This document shows, in pieces, positions 5,115 to 12,127 of a DNA stretch of 12,714 nucleotides. The position numbers and the translations under genes are program-made. The notes beneath the pieces are model-generated. The model worked only from the letters and a program-made list of their open reading frames with translations. It did not search any database and was not told the DNA's origin. Positions within the stretch are counted from its first letter, which is position 1, and each line of letters opens with the position of its first letter. This DNA comes from Firmicutes bacterium UBA4874 (GTDB taxonomy: Bacteria > Bacillota > Clostridia > Caldicoprobacterales > DTU083). Location of the stretch: assembly GCA_002399435.1 (NCBI GenBank), contig DHDO01000113.1, forward strand, positions 45,147-57,860. Direction: 5' to 3'.

Positions 5115-6128
5115 ATGGCTGGCGGTTTTTTCAATAAATTGTATTATGGCAATCCCAACAAGCCGGATTTGAAAAAGGAAGATGTCAAGACCGGTCGCTT
5201 CAAAACTTTCTTTACGGTACTGCAGATTCGGTTCTGGCAGCTGATTCAGTTGAATCTGCTGTATTCCGTATTCTGGATCCCGGCATTTATGCTGCTGCAG
5301 GGCCAGCTTCTGATTATGCAGAAGACCAGGGAGCCGTTCAGTGTGCTGTTTTACCTGATGATGATTCCCTGTATGATGCTGATCGGTCCGGCGACGGTCT
5401 CGGTATCCTATATTCTTCGCAATTGGGCAAGGGATGAACATTCCTGGGTATGGAGTGATTTCAAGGATGCCTGGAAGGAAAACTGGAAGCAGGGATTACT
5501 CATGGGACTCATCGATGGGATCGCACTTCTTTTGTTTGGCGTGAACTTTGTATTCTATGGCCAGATGGCAGGAAAGAGCTTGTTCTATGCGTTTTTATAT
5601 TATTTCATGATCATGATCGCCATTCTTTTTACCATGATGAATATGTTTGTTTTTCCCATGATGGCGACCTATCGGCTGAAGTTGAAGCAAATCATCAAGA
5701 ATTCCTTTATTCTGACTATGGTAAAGCTTCCTTTTGCATTTCTGATTTTTCTTCTTTCTGCGGCGATTTTTATTGCAACACTTGCCTATTTGGTTTCAAT
5801 TCCCTTCTTTGTGGTAGGCCTGACATTCCCGGGACTCATCATTGCTTCCTATGTAAATTGGATCTTTGACAAATACATCAATCCCAAAGTCAGGGATCAG
5901 GAGGATCCGGGAAACGATAACGCAGCAATTGCGGATGCGGACCATGGCAATACGGACAAGCCAGAAAGGGACCATGCGGAAATTGAGAATAAAGACCAGG
6001 GCAGCGCAGAAGTCGGGAATACGGGCAAGGAACCCCAGGAGGGTGACCGTCCGGAAAGCGATAATGCGGATCATGACCATGCAGTTCCTGGGGATGGAAG
6101 CCATCCTGTGAATTCGGTTCCCACATAA
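5115..6128 (+). CDS. DUF624 (YesL-like) membrane protein with a charged C-terminal tail
   Basis: The 337-residue product begins with a conserved-looking GGFFNKLYYGNPNKPDLKKED segment and has about six hydrophobic helices at roughly 42-62, 77-100, 127-148, 157-181, 203-226 and 229-247. GPATVSVSYILRNWARDEHS (91-110) and DFKDAWKENWKQG (115-127) resemble the GPA and FWKxFKxNWKQ blocks of the DUF624/YesL family. That family has no firm biochemical role and is sometimes found near sugar-uptake genes. Residues 258-337 form an unusual hydrophilic tail rich in Asp, Glu, Asn, Gly and His, with repeated DHGN, DHAE and DNAD-type words, probably disordered. Most family members known to me end near the last helix. 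GGAAGG eight bases before the ATG supports this start. The cell-envelope location is secure; the function is not known. Confidence 0.8.
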   Translation: MAGGFFNKLYYGNPNKPDLKKEDVKTGRFKTFFTVLQIRFWQLIQLNLLYSVFWIPAFMLLQGQLLIMQKTREPFSVLFYLMMIPCMMLIGPATVSVSYILRNWARDEHSWVWSDFKDAWKENWKQGLLMGLIDGIALLLFGVNFVFYGQMAGKSLFYAFLYYFMIMIAILFTMMNMFVFPMMATYRLKLKQIIKNSFILTMVKLPFAFLIFLLSAAIFIATLAYLVSIPFFVVGLTFPGLIIASYVNWIFDKYINPKVRDQEDPGNDNAAIADADHGNTDKPERDHAEIENKDQGSAEVGNTGKEPQEGDRPESDNADHDHAVPGDGSHPVNSVPT

Positions 6129-6174
6129 GGGGAACATGCCGGAAGAGAACAGCGTGGGGATGGTACGGGATGAT

Positions 6175-6203
6175 GTATATTCCCGGGGTTTTCAACCATA
6201 CTA
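6175..6203 (+). promoter_or_regulatory. Forespore (sigma-G-type) promoter of the spore protein gene
   Basis: GTATA (6175-6179) and CATACTA (6197-6203), separated by 17 bases, fit the Bacillus sigma-G consensus (-35 GHATR, -10 CATNMTA). The predicted start is about seven bases before GGAGG (6216-6220), giving a very short leader. No sigma-A-like promoter is apparent here. The match is by eye, but its position directly ahead of a small acid-soluble spore protein gene makes it credible. Confidence 0.7.
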
Positions 6204-6226
6204 ACTCCGGAGAGAGGAGGGGTGGT

Positions 6227-6448
6227 ATGGAATCGGGAAAGAAGAAAGAGAAGAAGCAGGAAAAGCAGGAAGATCCGATGAAACTGGAAATCGCTGCAGA
6301 GCTGGGTCTTTTGGATAAGGTCCGGATGGAAGGATGGGGCAGCCTGTCGGCAAGGGAGACCGGCAGGATAGGCGGTCTGCTTGCCATGCGCAGGAAGGTG
6401 CGAAGGCAGGAAGCTTTCAGAAGCAGCGAAAGGGACGGCCTTTCCTGA
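6227..6448 (+). CDS. Alpha/beta-type small acid-soluble spore protein
   Basis: These proteins coat and protect DNA in the dormant spore and are degraded at germination by the protease GPR. The 73-residue product has a Lys/Glu-rich N-terminus (residues 1-18) and then the conserved core MKLEIAAELGLLDKV (18-32) and GWGSLSARETGRIGGLL (36-52), ending in a basic stretch. The E21-I22-A23 segment matches the GPR cleavage context. The ATG at 6227 has GGAGG six bases upstream (6216-6220). The frame is open from 6170, but the sigma-G-like promoter (6175-6203) makes any earlier start unlikely. It is longer at both ends than the core family domain. The next gene, a methyltransferase, begins 17 bases after the stop with no terminator between, suggesting co-transcription in the forespore. 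Confidence 0.85.
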   Translation: MESGKKKEKKQEKQEDPMKLEIAAELGLLDKVRMEGWGSLSARETGRIGGLLAMRRKVRRQEAFRSSERDGLS

Positions 6449-6465
6449 CGATGGGGGGGCAGGAT

Positions 6466-7248
6466 ATGTATCAGGAATTTGCCTATCTTTATGATACATT
6501 GATGAAGAGTGTGGATTATGAAAAATGGGTGGATCAAATCGAAGCCATCTTCCGGCGGTACGAAGTAGAGCCGAAGACCATTGTTGATCTGGCCTGTGGG
6601 ACCGGAGGGTTTACAAATTCCCTTGCAAAAAGAGGCTATCCGGTCATCGGAGTGGATCAATCCGTGGATATGCTGAATGTTGCAAGTGATAAATCCAGAA
6701 AATCCGGATGGCAAATCCCTTATATCTGTCAGGATATCACGGAACTGGAGCTGCATCACCCGGTGGATGCCATGGTGTGCATGTGTGACGGATTTAATTA
6801 TATTCTGGATTCCGCGGAATTAAAGAAGTGTCTGCAGGGAATTTACCGCTTTTTGAATCCCGGCGGCATTTTGATTTTTGACATCAGCTCCCATTACAAG
6901 CTGTCTTCCGTGGTGGGAAGTCATACCATGGCGGATCCGGATAAGAATATCAGCCTGATCTGGCTGAATCAATTTGACAGAAAGTCCGGGATCCTGGAAA
7001 TGAATCTTACCTTTTTTATCAGGCAGGAGGCCGACTTGTACAGGAGAGTGGAGGAAACGCAGCTTCAGAGGGCATACTGCCAGGACGAGATCCTGCAATC
7101 GCTGAACGCTTGCGGATTTTCCGGAATGGAATGCTTTGCGCCGCTTTCTCTGGCCGCTCCGAAGAAAAAAAGTCAGAGAATTGTTTTTTCGGCAATCCGC
7201 AGGGAGGCGGAAAATATCCGGAATGATTCTGCAGGCATCGGTTTATAA
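6466..7248 (+). CDS. Class I SAM-dependent methyltransferase
   Basis: The product (260 residues from the ATG at 6466) starts MYQEFAYLYDTLMKSVDYEKW, a typical opening of a Firmicutes methyltransferase group related to YqeM. The SAM-binding motif I VDLACGTGG lies at 40-48. The acidic residue after strand beta-2 is D64 in VIGVDQSVDML, and a post-motif block NPGGILIFDI is at 131-140. The substrate cannot be read from the sequence. The frame is open from 6334, inside the spore-protein gene. Two starts near the spore-protein stop are possible: ATG at 6451, or ATG at 6466, preceded by a G-rich stretch (6453-6459). I prefer 6466 because it gives the conserved N-terminus. It lies 17 bases after the spore-protein gene with no terminator or clear promoter of its own. 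Confidence 0.85.
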   Translation: MYQEFAYLYDTLMKSVDYEKWVDQIEAIFRRYEVEPKTIVDLACGTGGFTNSLAKRGYPVIGVDQSVDMLNVASDKSRKSGWQIPYICQDITELELHHPVDAMVCMCDGFNYILDSAELKKCLQGIYRFLNPGGILIFDISSHYKLSSVVGSHTMADPDKNISLIWLNQFDRKSGILEMNLTFFIRQEADLYRRVEETQLQRAYCQDEILQSLNACGFSGMECFAPLSLAAPKKKSQRIVFSAIRREAENIRNDSAGIGL

Positions 7249-7255
7249 TAGAAAT

Positions 7256-7287
7256 ATGGTTGTATGGTTTTATGGTTTTATGGTAGA
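7256..7287 (+). repeat. Four-copy 8-bp tandem repeat (ATGGTTTT type)
   Basis: Four consecutive octamers lie in the spacer between the methyltransferase and the cold-shock gene: ATGGTTGT (7256-7263), ATGGTTTT (7264-7271), ATGGTTTT (7272-7279) and ATGGTAGA (7280-7287). The block sits about 20 bases upstream of the cold-shock promoter. It looks like a slipped-strand microsatellite and could vary in copy number between strains. Confidence 0.75.
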
Positions 7288-7306
7288 AAAATATGAGAAT
7301 ACGGAA

Positions 7307-7335
7307 TTGACTTTTGACAATTGGTATGGTACACT
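7307..7335 (+). promoter_or_regulatory. Sigma-A promoter of the cold-shock gene, with extended -10
   Basis: TTGACT (7307-7312) and TACACT (7330-7335) are separated by 17 bases, and TGG just before the -10 gives an extended -10 element. A second TTGACA (7314-7319) has no good -10 partner at 17 bases. The predicted start near 7342 leaves a leader of about 27 bases. The long cspA-type cold-shock leader is therefore absent. Confidence 0.75.
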
Positions 7336-7368
7336 GAATTTAGAATCGATTTTAGGAGGATTGTTCAA

Positions 7369-7569
7369 GTGGAAAAAGGGAAAGTCAAATGGTTTAATGC
7401 TACTAAAGGCTTTGGTTTCATTGAAAGAGAAGATGGCAGCGATATATTCGTTCATTATTCTGCCATCAATGCAGAAGGTTTTAGAACATTAGCAGAGGGA
7501 CAGGAAGTCACCTTCGATGTTGTGGAAGGCGAGAAAGGCCTGCAGGCTTCCAATGTTCAGTTGGTTTAA
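7369..7569 (+). CDS. Cold-shock domain protein (CspA/CspB family)
   Basis: This is a 66-residue single-stranded nucleic-acid-binding protein, the standard length for bacterial cold-shock proteins, which act as RNA chaperones. RNP1 (KGFGFI, 13-18) and RNP2 (IFVHYS, 26-31) are intact, as are the opening GKVKWFN and the end [10 protein letters not shown]. The start is a GTG at 7369, preceded by AGGAGGA (7354-7360) eight bases away. The frame is open from 7321, but no ATG with a ribosome site exists. It has its own promoter and a strong terminator, so it is monocistronic. Confidence 0.96.
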   Translation: MEKGKVKWFNATKGFGFIEREDGSDIFVHYSAINAEGFRTLAEGQEVTFDVVEGEKGLQASNVQLV

Positions 7570-7595
7570 ATAGAAAACGTATTGTAAGCCAGCGA

Positions 7596-7627
7596 ATACT
7601 CCGGTGAATGTTTCACCGGGGTATTTT
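7596..7627 (+). terminator. Intrinsic terminator of the cold-shock gene
   Basis: ATACTCCGGTGAA (7596-7608) pairs with TTCACCGGGGTAT (7612-7624) around a TGT loop. This gives a 13-bp stem with one T-G wobble, followed by TTTT. It lies 27 bases after the stop codon. Confidence 0.9.
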
Positions 7628-7712
7628 CATAGATGGAGTTTCCAATCAACTCCCAGGTTCCATTTCAATTCCGGAAATTCGGTTTCTGATGGTGGAGGCC
7701 GGAAACGGTTTA

Positions 7713-7721
7713 TGATATAAT
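7713..7721 (+). promoter_or_regulatory. Extended -10 promoter of the TPR gene
   Basis: TGATATAAT contains a perfect TATAAT (7716-7721) with the TGn extension. No good -35 is found at 17 bases (TGGAGG at 7693-7698), as is common for extended -10 promoters. The predicted start near 7728 excludes the ATG at 7720 as the gene's initiation codon. Confidence 0.65.
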
Positions 7722-7806
7722 GGAAACAGGTCATTTTTTCCCTGGGCGAAACACAATGGCACAGGGAGAAAAGGAGCTTTGGAGAGGTGGCCTGAGGGAG
7801 GCAAAT

Positions 7807-9549
7807 ATGGCAAAGGAATTGTTTGCAAAAAAAGCCAATAGAGTCGTTCCGTTTGACCAAAACGGCGAATTCTTTTATCGAAAAGCAAGACAGCATGTTG
7901 AAAACAACAATTATATAAATGCCCTGAGCTATTATCGGAAAGCCATTGAAAAGGATCCGGAGAATTCCGAATATTCCCTGGACCTGGCAGAGGTCTTTAC
8001 GGAAATGGGATATTTTCATGAGTCCAATCAGATTCTCTTTTCCGTGATGCAAAGGGATTCTTCCCGCATTGAGTGCTTTTATGCCATCGGATGTAACCTG
8101 CTGGGTCTTCAGGAATATTCCAAAGCAGAGGAATGTCTGGAAAGGTATCTGGATCTGGATGAATTCGGCCCGTATTCCGAAGAAGCACAGGATCTTCTTG
8201 AAGTTCTGCAAAGCAAGGAGTTTTATCTTGATCTGATGGACGATTTTGATCCCGGTAAGGAGAAAACATTCGACCACGCCATGAGGGGCAAGGATTTTCT
8301 CGATCAGGGAGATTACAAGCGTGCAATCCGGGAATTGAGCAAGGCTGTGAAGAAAGAGCCTGATTTGATTTTTGCCAAAAACAATCTGGCGTTGGCCTAT
8401 TTCTGTACCGGAAAATCGGATCAGGCAATTGAGACTTCCAGGGAAGTGCTTGCTGAGTATCCGCAGAATGTTCATGCCAACTGTAACATTGCGCTGTTTC
8501 TTTATGAAAAGGGAGAGATGAAGGCCTGCGACAAGTATATGGGTCAGGTTTTGAACCAGAAGGTCGAAGACCCGGAAGAGCTGTATAAAATAGTGGTTAC
8601 CCTGTGTGAAATGAAAAAGCACCGGAAGGTAAACAAGATGTTAAAGCAGCTTCTGCAATATAAGCCCTATGATACCAATCTGCTTCATTATATGGCTGTT
8701 TCCTGCTACAATCTCAAGACATTCCGGGCGGCCTATGATTATTGGGACAAAGTGGAGAAGCTTGCCCCCAACAATACCATCAGCAGCTATTATAAGCATT
8801 ATGTAAAGGGAATGATGAGCGGAGAACGGAAATTCAAGGAGCTTCCCTATCATTTTCAGGTTCCGTACGACGAGATGATCCGCAGGGTCAAAAAGATCAA
8901 TGAACTGCTGAAGCTTCCAAGAGCCGATCTGGTGGACAAGTGGAGAAACGGGGACAGTCTGCTTTCCCTTTTGAACTGGGGACTGGATCTGAATGATATT
9001 CTGATCCGAAAGGCAATTTTACACGTTGTGGCTTCTTTCCGGGATGAGAAGGCGGAGCGGTTTCTGCGGGAATTTCTTTTGCGCAAGTCGGAGGGGGAGG
9101 AGCTGATCCGGGAAGCCCTGGCGCTTTTGAAGGATATGAATGCCCCTGAGCCGTTTCTTGCCTATGTGGACGATAATATGGTGGAGGTCAAGGTCCGTGC
9201 CACCCGGAAAGAGGGGCCCGGCAAGGAAGAAATCCTGAAGGAGATTCCGGATATGGCCATTGCCGGCATGAAGGAGCTGTACCTGAAGGACTTTGAACAG
9301 GATATCCACGAAATCTGGAATTGTGTTGTATATTATTGGAAGGCACAGGATAACATGCCGGAGATACGAAAGACAGAGGGCTGGGCAGCAGCCCTGGAGC
9401 TGTTCTATTGTGTTCAGGAAGATATGACCATAAACCGGACGGCTCTGGCGGGTTCCTATCACGTTGCCTATTCCACCATGATGAACCATTACCGGTACAT
9501 CTGTGAAGTGATTGAAAATACGGAAGTGCTGAATTCCTCCAGGGAGTGA
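7807..9549 (+). CDS. Tetratricopeptide-repeat protein, function unknown
   Basis: The 580-residue product has no signal peptide or membrane helix and should be cytoplasmic. Helical repeats of the TPR type fill the first two thirds. Clear units are around 20-53 (YRKARQHVENNNYINALSYY), 54-87, 88-121, 163-196 (GDYKRAIRELSKAVKKEPD), 197-230 and 231-264. Residues from about 370 onward are all-helical without the TPR pattern. They include a HEAT-like stretch (IRKAILHVVASFRDEKAERF), which suggests a scaffold role. The ATG at 7807 is chosen because GGGAGG ends five bases before it. ATG codons at 7720 and 7756 are in frame, but the first overlaps the promoter and the second lacks a good ribosome site. 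The next gene starts 93 bases later without an obvious terminator. No binding partner can be inferred. Confidence 0.85.
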   Translation: MAKELFAKKANRVVPFDQNGEFFYRKARQHVENNNYINALSYYRKAIEKDPENSEYSLDLAEVFTEMGYFHESNQILFSVMQRDSSRIECFYAIGCNLLGLQEYSKAEECLERYLDLDEFGPYSEEAQDLLEVLQSKEFYLDLMDDFDPGKEKTFDHAMRGKDFLDQGDYKRAIRELSKAVKKEPDLIFAKNNLALAYFCTGKSDQAIETSREVLAEYPQNVHANCNIALFLYEKGEMKACDKYMGQVLNQKVEDPEELYKIVVTLCEMKKHRKVNKMLKQLLQYKPYDTNLLHYMAVSCYNLKTFRAAYDYWDKVEKLAPNNTISSYYKHYVKGMMSGERKFKELPYHFQVPYDEMIRRVKKINELLKLPRADLVDKWRNGDSLLSLLNWGLDLNDILIRKAILHVVASFRDEKAERFLREFLLRKSEGEELIREALALLKDMNAPEPFLAYVDDNMVEVKVRATRKEGPGKEEILKEIPDMAIAGMKELYLKDFEQDIHEIWNCVVYYWKAQDNMPEIRKTEGWAAALELFYCVQEDMTINRTALAGSYHVAYSTMMNHYRYICEVIENTEVLNSSRE

Positions 9550-9642
9550 TTTAGCCGGTAATCCTGCTTTGTCATAGTCATAAGTTTTCTTCCCCGGAAA
9601 TAGGATGGATAATAAGTATGGAGGTCCATCCGGGGGGAAGAG

Positions 9643-10686
9643 ATGAGGGAAAACAGGCAATCATCACGCAGATATGGCTTTCAGATCGCCATGGCTTACA
9701 TCGGGACGGTAGTCGGAGCGGGTTTTGCAACCGGGCAGGAAATTCTGCAGTTTTTTACACGGTTCGGTGCTTCCTCCTACTGGGGGATTCTCATCGCCGG
9801 TCTGCTGTTTATTCTGGTAGGCCGAAAGGTATTGCTGTACGGCAGTGAGCTGCATGCCGGTTCCTACAGCGTTTTGCTCCGCCATGTGTTCGGAGCTGCC
9901 GCTCCGCTGGTCAATTTATATCTTGTCGTTTCCTTTGTACTGCTGTGTGGAGCCATGTTTGCCGGAGCCGGGGCATTGTTCGAGGAACAATGGGGAATCC
10001 CCTATTTCGTCGGAGCCCTTGTGACCGCTGTCCTGACGCTGTTTGTCACCTTGTGGGGAGTCCGGGGTGTTCTGGCAATCAATTCGGTGATTGTTCCGCT
10101 TCTGATCACATCTTCCGTTCTTGCTTTTCTTCATACGGTACGTAATCAATTTCTTCCTGCAGCGTCCCTGGGGATCGTTGCACCGAAGGGAATCTTCCCG
10201 ATTATCCGGACGGGTCTGACATATGCTTCCTTCAATCTGGTTCTGTCCATCGGGGTACTGGCACCCATGGGAGGCGCCACGCGGGACAGAAAATCCATGT
10301 CCCTCGGCAGCCTGCTGGGAGGGGGCATTCTGACCGTCCTTTTGTGCATGGGGAATTACTCTCTTTTGTGTTACGTCCCGGAAGTGTTTGACAGGCAAAT
10401 CCCTCAACTGCTGATCGTGCGGGAAATGGGAAACGCCTTCGTAACTTTTTATAGTCTGGTGGTATGGCTGGAGATATTCTCTACATCAGTAGGCAATCTT
10501 TTTTCCGTTCATACCATGATGCAGGAAAAATTCAAGACCAAGTCGGCGCTTCCGGCGATTGCAGCGACGACAGCAGGGCTGATCATCTGTGCAATGGGAT
10601 TTTCCAATATCATTTCCCGCTTTTATCCGATACTGGGTATTATAGGCTTTGCATTATCCGCTATGATTTTGTTTCTCAAAGAGTGA
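9643..10686 (+). CDS. YkvI-like membrane protein (LeuT-fold transporter family)
   Basis: The 347-residue product has roughly ten hydrophobic helices and resembles the YkvI family, a LeuT/APC-fold group of uncharacterised transporters. The first helix carries AMAYIGTVVGAGFATGQEIL (16-35). This glycine-rich break is typical of the unwound TM1 substrate/ion site in this fold and is the best diagnostic segment. A second glycine-rich segment, VLAPMGGATRDRKSMSLGSLLGGG, lies near the middle. A G-rich ribosome site (9632-9640) precedes the ATG. The gene lies 93 bases downstream of the TPR gene and ends 13 bases from the stop of cca on the other strand. The substrate is unknown; members are often annotated only as membrane protein. 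Confidence 0.85.
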   Translation: MRENRQSSRRYGFQIAMAYIGTVVGAGFATGQEILQFFTRFGASSYWGILIAGLLFILVGRKVLLYGSELHAGSYSVLLRHVFGAAAPLVNLYLVVSFVLLCGAMFAGAGALFEEQWGIPYFVGALVTAVLTLFVTLWGVRGVLAINSVIVPLLITSSVLAFLHTVRNQFLPAASLGIVAPKGIFPIIRTGLTYASFNLVLSIGVLAPMGGATRDRKSMSLGSLLGGGILTVLLCMGNYSLLCYVPEVFDRQIPQLLIVREMGNAFVTFYSLVVWLEIFSTSVGNLFSVHTMMQEKFKTKSALPAIAATTAGLIICAMGFSNIISRFYPILGIIGFALSAMILFLKE

Positions 10687-10699
10687 ACCCATCCATTGC

Positions 10700-12127
10700 T
10701 TAACCAAAAGGCTTGAAGCAGGGATTTCTTTTTAATTTTTCGATCAGAATGGTCCGTTCATTTTCCTCTGGATTCTCCAGGACCCATTCATAGGCCTGCC
10801 GGAGTGCCTGGCCGATTTTTTTCCCGTCCTCTGTTCCGATTCCGGCCGAAAGAAGATCCTTTCCGTTGACTGCCAGATCCGATGGGAATACGGGATCTTT
10901 GTCTGTCCGTATGGCATTCAGAAGCCGAATGGCTTTTGAATGCCTTTTTTTCATCTCCGGATCCCCGCAGGTATCCTGTGCGGCTTCATACCACCGGAGG
11001 ATTTGTTCCATATCGGAAAGGTTTCCGGTTCCCAGCAGTTTTCGCATGGAATATGGCGTCAGATCCATGGTACAGAGACGGGAGTATCCGGACAGCAGAT
11101 TCCGGATATGCTGTATGGATTTTTTGCTCATACGCAGATTCTGAAGAATATGCTGCAGCTGTGCCGGATCTATCGATGGACGATCTATCCGCAGCAGGGC
11201 CGCCAGCCGGATATCAGCGTTTTCCGGGAGCTTTTTCAGGATCTGTGCTTCCTTTCCTGTCCACCCGGGAATTTCCTTCCCTGAGGGACTCTCTTTATCC
11301 ATATATACATCTGGATCTGCTTTGGACGCTATAACCGTTTTGGGTTTCGCAGTTGTGTTCTGTACTGTCCCCGGACGGGTGGTGGTTTCTATCGTTCTTT
11401 TCGTCGTGGCATATGGATCGGTACCGGTAAACAACAGAAGGGGGAGGATACCGGTCTGCTGAAGCAACCGGACCCCTTTGTCCGGATGCGGGGAAAGCAG
11501 AAGGCGGACAAGCTCTTCCCGTATTCTTTCCCGTGATATCCTGTTCAGCCAGATCCGGCATTCCATTATGGCCTTTTCGGTTTCCTCCTCCGGTTCAAAG
11601 TCCAGCTGGGCGGCAAACCGGATCGCCCGCAGGATCCGTAGCGGATCTTCCCGGAACCGTTCCCGTGGGTTCCCTACGGTACGAATTCTTTTTCGCTTCA
11701 GATCCTCTTTTCCATGAAAAGGATCAATCAGGCCGGATGTCAGAAAGGGATTGTATGCCATGGAATTGATCGTAAAATCCCTTCGGGCCAAATCGGATTC
11801 CAGATCCGGCACGAACTTCACATGATCGGGGTGCCGGCTGTCCGAATAATCGGATTCCGTCCGGAAGGTTGTGACTTCCGCGGAAAGCCCGTCCATCCTT
11901 ACGGTAATGGTACCAAACCGCTTTCCGGTACGATAGGTTTGTTCCTCCTGAAACACGGATTCGATCCTTTCCGGTGGGAGGGAGGTGGCAATATCGTAGT
12001 CGGAAGCGGCCCGGCCCAGGATCTGATCCCGCAGTGCACCGCCCACCAGATAAGCCTGCCCTCCGGACCGCATGATGCGTGTCAGGATGGATTCCACCAC
12101 TTCCGGTATTTTTATCGTCGTGATCAT
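10700..12127 (-). CDS. cca: CCA tRNA nucleotidyltransferase / poly(A) polymerase family (class II)
   Basis: This enzyme adds or repairs the 3' CCA of tRNA. The head domain is complete: LVGGALRD (27-34), the metal-binding pair D43 and D45 in SDYDIAT, the RRDFTINSMAY motif (115-125) and EDPLRILRAIRFAAQLDF (160-177), which includes the template-residue motif EDxxR. After the neck helices (to about 233) comes a Thr/Lys/Pro-rich stretch (about 235-290, with KRTIETTT and TTAKPKTV) that looks like a disordered linker. The tail then resumes at ADIRLAALLRIDRPS. Many clostridial homologues carry LAALLHD-type HD sequence there, so the HD motif appears lost. Length is 475 residues. The ATG overlaps the stop of the upstream SpoIID-like gene (ATGA), implying translational coupling. 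CCA-adding versus CC-adding or polyadenylating specificity cannot be settled by reading. Confidence 0.93.
   Translation of the reverse strand: MITTIKIPEVVESILTRIMRSGGQAYLVGGALRDQILGRAASDYDIATSLPPERIESVFQEEQTYRTGKRFGTITVRMDGLSAEVTTFRTESDYSDSRHPDHVKFVPDLESDLARRDFTINSMAYNPFLTSGLIDPFHGKEDLKRKRIRTVGNPRERFREDPLRILRAIRFAAQLDFEPEEETEKAIMECRIWLNRISRERIREELVRLLLSPHPDKGVRLLQQTGILPLLLFTGTDPYATTKRTIETTTRPGTVQNTTAKPKTVIASKADPDVYMDKESPSGKEIPGWTGKEAQILKKLPENADIRLAALLRIDRPSIDPAQLQHILQNLRMSKKSIQHIRNLLSGYSRLCTMDLTPYSMRKLLGTGNLSDMEQILRWYEAAQDTCGDPEMKKRHSKAIRLLNAIRTDKDPVFPSDLAVNGKDLLSAGIGTEDGKKIGQALRQAYEWVLENPEENERTILIEKLKRNPCFKPFG

Noticed and set aside
7720..7806. N-terminal extension of the TPR protein from ATG 7720 or 7756
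   Set aside because: ATG 7720 overlaps the TATAAT. ATG 7756 has no good ribosome site, whereas GGGAGG is well placed before 7807.
7627..8622. 331-codon open frame on the minus strand opposite the TPR gene
   Set aside because: The product is rich in Phe, Ile and His, typical of the reverse of a Lys/Glu-rich gene. The TPR repeats on the plus strand are clear.
9585..9613. Possible sigma-A promoter (TTTTCT-N17-GATAAT) for the YkvI-like gene
   Set aside because: The -35 matches only half of the consensus and there is no extended -10, so I did not list it as a feature.
10698..10740. Possible terminator (TGCTT/AAGCA arms followed by a T-rich run) after the YkvI-like gene
   Set aside because: The stem is only 5 bp with a 14-base loop, and the T-rich stretch does not follow it directly.
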